Source: Burkholderiales bacterium (GTDB taxonomy: Bacteria > Pseudomonadota > Gammaproteobacteria > Burkholderiales > Burkholderiaceae_C). Taken from it: 5,246 nucleotides of DNA. The position numbers and the translations under genes were made by a program. Below the pieces are notes generated by a model. That model saw nothing but the letters and a program-made list of their open reading frames with translations. It was not told the DNA's origin and did not search any database. Positions 4,186 through 5,246 of this stretch are shown in pieces (the first letter of the stretch is position 1; the number at the start of each line of letters is the position of its first letter). The DNA lies in contig CANGHQ010000162.1 in assembly GCA_947453585.1 (NCBI GenBank), positions 1 to 5,246 of the forward strand. Reading direction: 5' to 3'.

Positions 4186-5246
4186 CAGGCGCTAGGTCTT
4201 GGCGCATTCGCAGCGGCCAGCGCTTGCGCCATACCAGGCCACAGGTCGGCCTCGGGCAGCGCGGCCAGCAAACCGGTGCGCTGCAAGATGTCCAGCGGCT
4301 GGTGCGACACCCCGGCCAGAATCAGCCGCACCTGGCGCGCCCGGCAGACTGTGACCAGGCTGTGCAAGGCGTCCGCACCGGTGGAGTCCATGTAAATCAC
4401 GTTTTTCAGGTCCAGTACCAGGGCGTTTTGGGGCAAGTGCGATTCCAGGTCTTCGAGCAGCTGCACCGCCCCAAAAAACAGAGCGCCGTACAGGCGGTAG
4501 GCGCGCACGGCGGGTGTATCCAGCACGCGTTCGCTGCGCGTGAGGCTGGAGATGCGGTAGATAAAGGTCAGGCAGGCGCCCAGCAGCCCCACTTCCACGG
4601 CCACCGTTAAATCGACCAACACGGTCAAGAAAAACACCGCCAGCAAGGTGCTGCGGTAAGGCAAGCGAAATTGCTTCAAATGGGCAAAGGCCCGCCAGTC
4701 GCCCATATTCCAGGCAACGAACATCAAAATTGCTGACAAGGCGGGCAGCGGAATGTGAAAGGCCAGGGGCGCGGCCACCAAAATCACTACCAGCAGCGTC
4801 AACGAATGCACCATGCCGGCCACCGGGCTGGTGCCACCGCTTTTTACATTGGTCACGGTGCGGGCAATGGTGCCGGTGGCTGGCATGCCGCCAAAAAACG
4901 GCGTCACCAGATTGGCAATGCCCTGGGCCATCAGTTCCTGGTTGGGATCGTGCCGGTCACCGATCATGCCGTCGGCCACGCGCGCGCACAGCAAAGACTC
5001 AATCGCACCCAGCAAGGCAAGGGTAAAGGCTGGCATCAACAAAAGCCGCGCGGTAGCCCATTCAAACTCGGGCCAAACCCAGGCAGGCAAGGACGAAGGA
5101 ATGCCGCCAAAACGCGTGCCAATCGTCTGCACCGGCAGCGCAAAAAGAGCGGTCAGCAGCGTCGCCACCACCAGCACCACCACTGCGCCCGGGATGCTGC
5201 TGAGTTTGCCCGTCGGCCAGTCGTGCGCGCGCAAAAGCCGCGGCAA
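4185..5246 (-). CDS. SulP-family anion transporter with C-terminal STAS domain; N-terminus outside window
   Basis: The frame is open to the window edge, giving the last 353 residues of a protein usually 500-600 long; the TTG at the edge is an internal codon. Hydrophobic segments are visible at about 19-38, 66-83, 147-163, 167-180 and 199-229. Between them lies the SulP core signature: GAIESLLCARVADGM (80-94), the NQELMAQGIANLVTPFFGG region (102-120) and ATGTIARTVTNVKSGGTSPV (123-142). After the last membrane segment comes a STAS domain (about 249-345) with LVLDLKNVIYMDSTGADAL; the DSTG at 287-290 is the segment where anti-sigma antagonists are phosphorylated. SulP carriers move sulfate, bicarbonate (BicA) or C4-dicarboxylates (DauA); the sequence does not tell which. 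The nearby carbonic-anhydrase-like gene hints at bicarbonate, but it is in a separate transcription unit. Convergent with DUF455. Confidence 0.94.
   Translation of the reverse strand: MPRLLRAHDWPTGKLSSIPGAVVVLVVATLLTALFALPVQTIGTRFGGIPSSLPAWVWPEFEWATARLLLMPAFTLALLGAIESLLCARVADGMIGDRHDPNQELMAQGIANLVTPFFGGMPATGTIARTVTNVKSGGTSPVAGMVHSLTLLVVILVAAPLAFHIPLPALSAILMFVAWNMGDWRAFAHLKQFRLPYRSTLLAVFFLTVLVDLTVAVEVGLLGACLTFIYRISSLTRSERVLDTPAVRAYRLYGALFFGAVQLLEDLESHLPQNALVLDLKNVIYMDSTGADALHSLVTVCRARQVRLILAGVSHQPLDILQRTGLLAALPEADLWPGMAQALAAANAPRPSA

Noticed and set aside
1..5246. Mobile elements, CRISPR arrays, tRNA or rRNA genes, or a defence island
   Set aside because: No transposase or integrase fragments, no regularly spaced repeats, no RNA gene signatures; the genes are core or common chromosomal types with no visible change in base composition.

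Overview
This window is an ordinary-looking chromosomal stretch of a GC-rich betaproteobacterium, most likely a member of the Comamonadaceae (Rhodoferax/Polaromonas/Acidovorax-like). That placement is inferred from the gene order (enolase followed directly by ftsB), the GC-rich codon use and the form of the proteins. No database search was possible. I see no mobile element, CRISPR array, tRNA or rRNA. The genes are tightly packed: seven genes, of which the first and last are cut by the window edges.

Layout. (1) 1-1703, plus strand: the 3' part of eno (enolase), then ftsB (divisome protein) 8 bases later, then a small P-loop ATPase of the NadR-kinase-like type with a cysteine-rich tail. All three probably share one transcript. 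(2) 1704-1733: a very short convergent junction flanked by two similar GC-rich hairpins. (3) 1734-3329, minus strand: a gamma-class carbonic-anhydrase-like protein (upstream) and hslO (Hsp33, a redox-regulated holdase). The 81-base gap between them holds a sigma-32-type heat-shock promoter candidate and, after it, a textbook hairpin-plus-U-tract that lies inside the predicted hslO leader, touching its ribosome binding site. (4) 3330-3375: a 46-base divergent control region in which two back-to-back -10 elements overlap. The plus-strand one would start transcription at or next to the start codon of the next gene. (5) 3376-4167, plus strand: a DUF455 ferritin-like protein. (6) 4185-5246, minus strand: a SulP-family anion transporter with a C-terminal STAS domain, N-terminus outside the window, convergent with DUF455 across 17 bases.

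How the genes relate: eno and ftsB are housekeeping (glycolysis and cell division). Hsp33 is an oxidative/heat stress chaperone with all four zinc cysteines. The carbonic-anhydrase-like protein, the ferritin-like protein and the SulP carrier are three separate transcription units by their orientation, so a joint function (for example inorganic carbon handling) is only a weak suggestion. I do not see a convincing new multi-gene system. The most interesting signals are regulatory: the promoter-attenuator arrangement before hslO and the symmetric divergent promoter. The least characterised proteins are the NadR-like ATPase with the Cys/His tail and the DUF455 protein.
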